This document shows, piece by piece, positions 59,346-64,000 of a DNA stretch of 64,000 nucleotides. Origin of the DNA: Watersipora subatra (lineage: Eukaryota > Bryozoa > Gymnolaemata > Cheilostomatida > Watersiporidae); assembly GCF_963576615.1 (NCBI RefSeq), contig NC_088710.1, forward strand, positions 868,001-932,000, in the 5' to 3' direction. The translations under genes were made by a program, and so were the position numbers. The notes beneath the pieces are model-generated. The model made no database searches. It saw nothing but the letters and a program-made list of their open reading frames with translations, and was not told the origin of the DNA. Within the stretch, counting starts at the first letter, position 1; the number at the start of each line of letters is the position of its first letter.

Positions 59346-61266
59346 TCTGAAGACGACTTTGTGTGGTAGGACCCCCAGAAGTGTATTCTAGCGATTTTGA
59401 TTTCGTTTTATTTATAATGATTGAAAGACAGTTTAATCTATGAGTTACATTTAAATTGAAGATAAGAAGCAAATAGCTGTATGAGCGTTATTTCTGTCAC
59501 AAAGCATTCCATATTAGAGAATAAAAGCGCTGATGGTACTTGCATAACGATACTGGAAAATACAGCGAGTATGTCATGGCCTTCACACGGTTGAGGCCAG
59601 TTTTCATTGTCAGTCAATTGTTTAATAGACCCAGCAAATATTACACTTTGCCTTAGCTAAGCATGATGTCAAATTATGGTCAATGCCTGTAACCAAGCCT
59701 TTAGTCTTGTGTCTGTGAAGTAATCATGTCTAGTGAATCCGTGAGAGAGAGAGGCCTTGCTGTTTACTCCAACTAAAGGCGTAGCAACAACATCTCAGCT
59801 ACATGCTCCAGTGGCTAACAGTACTGAGTACAGCCTTGCGCTTGTCGAGGGTTCCAGGTTTGCCTTCTTCACCTACATGTTCCACCTGACTGTTCCATGA
59901 TTAATTGCTGTAGTGAAATCTTAAAAATGGTTCAAACTGCATAATTTAGTAAAATTACAGCTTGTATTGATTTATTGATTAGACTTAGCACTTGATAAGC
60001 TGTGTAAACTTGGCTGATCTGTCTACTTCTCCTGTTACTTCATAAACCAAGCGATTTCTTTATTTAGCTTTCACTGCATCGACCTGCGACCTATGCAGCT
60101 TACATCTTACTGGTTTCCAGAGGACTGCGACCACAATATTGTAATATTTTACATACTATGTTAAGTTATATTGAATTTAGACAGTTAACCTGTTATAACC
60201 TTTTGATTAAAGCATTTCTATAAAATTTGATTATTTCTTACCTGAATTTTTTTAATTTGTTACTAATGATTAACAACAACGCTTTTCAAGTGTTTTATAA
60301 CAAGGAATATAATCTTACTTAAAAGAATTGGCAAGCATTTTGTTGACACTTGACAAAGCTAGTTATTACATCCTGAAACTAAACATGGAGTACCTATGTT
60401 ATCCGCAGGGAATTACCTACAAGCATTCAATTGTTTTTCAGAACAGTTCCAGTTGCAAGCTGCTGTTGCGGCTCCAATACTATTGGGATTAGCTAATGGG
60501 GGTGGGGCTGTTATTTTTAAATTTGGTTGTTCACTGCGATGGAATGTAGCCATCCGATGAACTTCCTTATGTACTGAAGAGCTGTGATGTACCACTATCC
60601 TTTTGCTATAGCTGATACAAGCTTTTGCGAAGCTGGCTATAACGGATGTCCCCGAATTGGACCATCCAGATGGCGGTTTGCATTTGGAAAATTTTCTTCT
60701 CACCTGGCACTCTCACTTGTCCTATCTGGGCTTGCCCACTCCTCGAGTGCGGAAGAACCATTGTTAGTGGATCGCCCGGGATCGCCAAAAATTGGTCTCC
60801 CCAAGGAGCATCCCATGCAATAAGAATTTTTTTTAGTCCCCAAGGAGCATCCCATGCAATAAGAATTTTTTTTAGTTCTTGATGAGTGAGCCATTAACTG
60901 AATAGCCCCCCTATATGGCAGTTTTAATTATTGATGCACGTCTGCAGGCGCCTCCGATTAATAAATATAATGATTCTTAAATGTTTCAACTGCCGTTAGA
61001 AATATCCATTTGATGCTAAAAACTCTCTGCTATAATCTCTATTCTGGCCATTCTCATCACTTTATTGTGAAACGCTACTTTATCTTACTTTTAAATTAAA
61101 ACCGAACGGTAGAACCGTAAACAGTCTCATTACTATAATTTTTGAGCGAATATAATCTCAAATTAATAGCCATGACCAACTGAGTGTAAAGTGTGATTGG
61201 CTATTTAATAATTCACATAGTTGTGGCAACGACTATCAACCCAATAAACTGCGTACAGTCTTAATT
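59346..61266. other. Intergenic DNA, nothing recognised apart from a 39-bp duplication
   Basis: A 39-bp unit (CCCCAAGGAGCATCCCATGC...) occurs twice at about 60799-60877. Frames around 60413-60894 on both strands overlap one another and are not recognised. Confidence 0.4.
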
Positions 61267-61946
61267 CACTATGTTTCCATGATGCGCAGTGCTTCGGAGT
61301 TGCGCTATCTCCGAATCATGGAAACGGCGTCTTCGCACAGAAATCACTGCGCACTGATCAGTGCGAAGCCAGTGCGAATTCGCAGCAAGGAAACAGCGAC
61401 TGCGCAGTGGCTGCGCATAGCTCTCATGCTGTAGAGACGGATTCTTCGAAGGCCATAAACTAGTACAATGGTTGTCCTGCTAATCTTGTTTTTTACTATT
61501 CTTCCGATCTTCTTTCACCTAAATTTAATTATGGTCTGCATTCACGAGGACGATGAGGTGATTACTTTCCTGGACTTTGTTATCGATGCCAACACTTTTC
61601 GAAAAATAGGTGGCAAGTCCTAAATAAACGTTTAAATAATATATTACTTAAAAATACTTATTAAAAATACATTACTATGTAAAAAGAGTGTTAAGGTTTG
61701 TAAAACCTTGTGAATGTGTATTGTAAATAAAAGTATAATGACGACAGAATCATAAAAAGACCGTTTATGACGTTCGGTATCCGTGATCGATTCTATTTCT
61801 CCATCAGGCGATTCGATTTATACAATTTCTCTTCTCTGGCTAATTTGCGGTATTTGCTGAAAACCACTGCGCAGCATGGAAACGTACAATCCCCTCGACT
61901 TCGAAGGGGGCTGCTTCGCAGTACTGCGCACCATGGAAATATAGTG
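61267..61946. mobile_element. TIR MITE, possibly Harbinger-like
   Basis: Left end CACTATGTTTCCATGATGCG and right end, reversed, CACTATATTTCCATGGTGCG, each continuing CAGT. ATT flanks both sides, consistent with a 3-bp target duplication. Subterminal parts repeat the motif TGCGCAGT or its complement many times. The 3-bp duplication would fit PIF/Harbinger; this is inference. Confidence 0.75.
61468..61623 (+). CDS. Small 51-codon frame inside the TIR element
   Basis: ATG to TAA, starting MVVLLILFFTILPIFFHLNL and ending DANTFRKIGGKS. A hydrophobic N-terminal segment is followed by HEDDEVITFLDFVIDAN. It could be a remnant of an element-encoded protein or chance; the family is not recognised. Confidence 0.22.
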   Translation: MVVLLILFFTILPIFFHLNLIMVCIHEDDEVITFLDFVIDANTFRKIGGKS

Positions 61947-61994
61947 ATTGTATGGCCAACTGCTTGCCTTTAATGCTTTGGAGGAATAACCATT

Positions 61995-62252
61995 TTTTGG
62001 AACAGGTACCTGTAAAGGGTACATGTGAAGGATACATGTGAAATATACCTGTGAAGGGTTACATGTGCAGGGTACGTGTGAAGGGTATGTGTGAAGGGTA
62101 CGTGTGAAGGGTACGTGTGAAGGGTACGTGTGAAGGGTACGTGTGAAGGGTACGTGTGAAGGGTACGTGTGCAGGGTACGTGTGCAGGGTACGTGTGCAG
62201 GGTACGTGTGAAGGGTATGTGTGAAGGGTACGTGTGAAGGGTACAGAGGAAA
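61995..62252. repeat. 13-bp minisatellite, about 19 copies
   Basis: Unit GAAGGGTACGTGT with variants ACATGTG and GCAGGGT. Three overlapping minus-strand frames of 68-145 codons follow from the unit length and are not genes. Confidence 0.95.
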
Positions 62253-63267
62253 CATGAAAAGTCACAGATTAGCAACATCACGTAATGTACTATGAACAAA
62301 ACTAGCTAACTACTAGTTTCAAAGTGTTGATGCCAAGCATTGGCTTGTCTGGTTTCCTTTAAAAGGATTGAAATATAATTCCTTGCATTATCTCTGTATT
62401 TAGCTATTCCTGCTTGTACAGAGGTTGTTATGACTTATTGAAGCCGTGGATAATGTCTGACACACTCCTCAGTTACCTTCAAGATAACTCTATGCTCGGT
62501 GCACTTGTGTTTCCTTCATCTTATCTCCTTGTTTTATCTGATGGATCAACAGCGTTGATGAGAGTCTTACTTGAGAGCGTGTGGTTATAGCTCATCCATC
62601 ATTAGTCTGCACCTCCTGTCAGAGGCTGATTGCTAGCAACACTCCAACAGGCCAGAGCCTTTGCACTCCTTATCCCCTGGAATTATATAATCTTCACACA
62701 AGATATAAGATCAACTAGAGAGTTGGGTTGTGCTACAAGAAACACTTTGTAACCAACTATTTGATTTATGGTTGATGTCTGCCAATTTCTCGCATGGCTT
62801 GATCACCAAGCAAGGGTGTTTTCAGTCTCCTACGCAAATGGGTACATGAATGGGGTTCAAATTTTAATCGCATACCCATAAGAATTAAATATGAAAGATT
62901 TTGTCTCGATCGGGTTACAAGATGGTACACAATCACAGGGTCGGGTAGAGTCCATCGACCGCAGACAATCGCATTCGTTTCGATGCATCAGCAAAAGCTA
63001 TGGCACGAGAGCTTTATTCATATTTTAAAGTTATTAAGCACACCAAACCCTCGTAACAAACCAATTTGGTGTCGAAAGTGTTCTATTGGATTCATTTGCA
63101 GATTATCGATAGAGTAATTACTGGGTCGATCACTAAACATAACATATAGCGGATAACTCCAAGTTTATGGACATGCATAGAACTAAGTGAATGCGTATAA
63201 TGTACCCAGCTCCATGACTGATCATTTTTTTGTAATTTGTCACCCGTATCAAACTCCCACCCATGGT
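62253..63267. other. Intergenic DNA, nothing recognised
   Basis: No conserved frame or element end. The 23-base stretch near 63143 (GCGGATAACTCCAAGTTTAT) is shared with 38120. Confidence 0.4.
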
Positions 63268-63531
63268 GTATGTGTAGAGAATTCATACCCCCTCCATAGC
63301 ATAGGGTATGTGTGGGGAATTCATACCCTTCCATTGCATAGGGTATGTGTGGGGAATTCATACCTCCTCCATAGCATAAAGTATGTGTGGGGAATTCATA
63401 CCTCCTCCATAGCATAAAGTATGTGTGGAGAATTCATATCCCTCCATAGCATAGGGTATGTGTGGGGAATTCATACCCTTCCATTGCATAGGGTATGTGT
63501 GGGGAATTCATACCCCCATAGGGTATGCATA
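63268..63531. repeat. 37-38-bp minisatellite, about seven copies
   Basis: Units begin GTATGTGTGGGGAATTCATA and continue CCTCCTCCATAGCATAGG. Each unit contains the inverted pair GTATG...CATAC around an EcoRI-like GAATTC. Frames on both strands through it are artefacts. Confidence 0.95.
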
Positions 63532-64000
63532 GGGAAACCAAAAGCGATCCAATAGATACAATGTAGGTGAGCCATGTGTATGAGACAGACTGTCTTACTG
63601 TAAACTTGGAATGACAATCCAACCCGCTATTACATATTCCATCACATCTTGGTGATGATCCATAGTTGGTAATAAATATGCTGACAATCGTTCAATATAC
63701 CAATCTTATATCTTACTACAGCAATGTCATAGCTTTTACCCAACTGGTCAATCAATTTGTCAACAGATTAATTAATTTGACAATTAATTTGTCAACAGGC
63801 TAACTATTGGTTAGCATTGGTAGTCTCAGGAGATAACTGAGCTACTCGTCGACCATGGATTTCATTCCTGTGTTCAGTCAGCGGTTTTGGTCTGACAGCG
63901 ATGCTCAGTCTTTCGCCTGCCTCACCTGTCATAAACCTCTTTCACCTGCCCCACCTGTCATAAACCGATCTATGACTACAGTGTGGCTATATTCACAAGG
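63532..64000. other. Unrecognised DNA at the right edge
   Basis: Contains short imperfect repeats of AATTAATTTGTCAACAG (63750-63800) and no recognised gene. Confidence 0.35.

Noticed and set aside
59790..59860. tRNA-like stretch (GTGGCTAACAGTACTGAG ... GGGTTCCAGG)
   Set aside because: The spacing and box B are too far from consensus, and no cloverleaf can be drawn.
61818..62299. Three overlapping minus-strand frames of 68-145 codons
   Set aside because: They arise from the 13-bp array, which stays open in every frame.

Overview
The window is animal nuclear DNA: AT-rich, with very low coding density, spliced genes with GT-AG introns, many tandem arrays and many transposon copies. The host is most likely an aquatic invertebrate, possibly a lophotrochozoan. 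The sequence alone does not fix the phylum, so this is inference.

Two conserved genes are clear, both on the minus strand. At the left edge (1180-2236) are the first two coding exons of an ariadne-1 type RBR E3 ubiquitin ligase; the rest of the gene runs off the window. From 7732 to about 18611 (or 20397) lies a complete CEP41 gene, a ciliary/centrosomal protein with a rhodanese-like fold. Ten coding exons were joined by splice sites whose phases all agree, giving one open frame of about 338 codons. About 0.5 kb upstream of its likely 5' end, a divergent plus-strand gene appears to start. Its second exon (21940-22085) encodes a typical signal peptide, but its later exons could not be assigned.

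The larger introns of CEP41 are full of insertions: two non-autonomous hAT-like elements with exact 8-bp target duplications (9978-10950 and 16211-17337), one TIR element (13517-14773), a 5'-truncated LINE with an open reverse transcriptase frame (19003-20184), and several minisatellites.

From about 22.1 kb to the right end I found no conserved gene. This part holds MITE families in several copies (three copies of a 'CTCTATTTGAACACC'-type element, two pogo/Tigger-like elements, three copies of a 'TTTTAGTAGAT' family), three large foldback elements, a probable Helitron 3' end, a possible Harbinger-like MITE, and about two dozen tandem arrays with unit lengths of 12 to 69 bp. Most long open frames here run through repeat arrays and are not genes. 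The most structured locus is 57.0-58.9 kb: a foldback element interrupted by a Tigger-like MITE, itself interrupted by a 120-bp foldback hAT-like MITE with a perfect 8-bp duplication.
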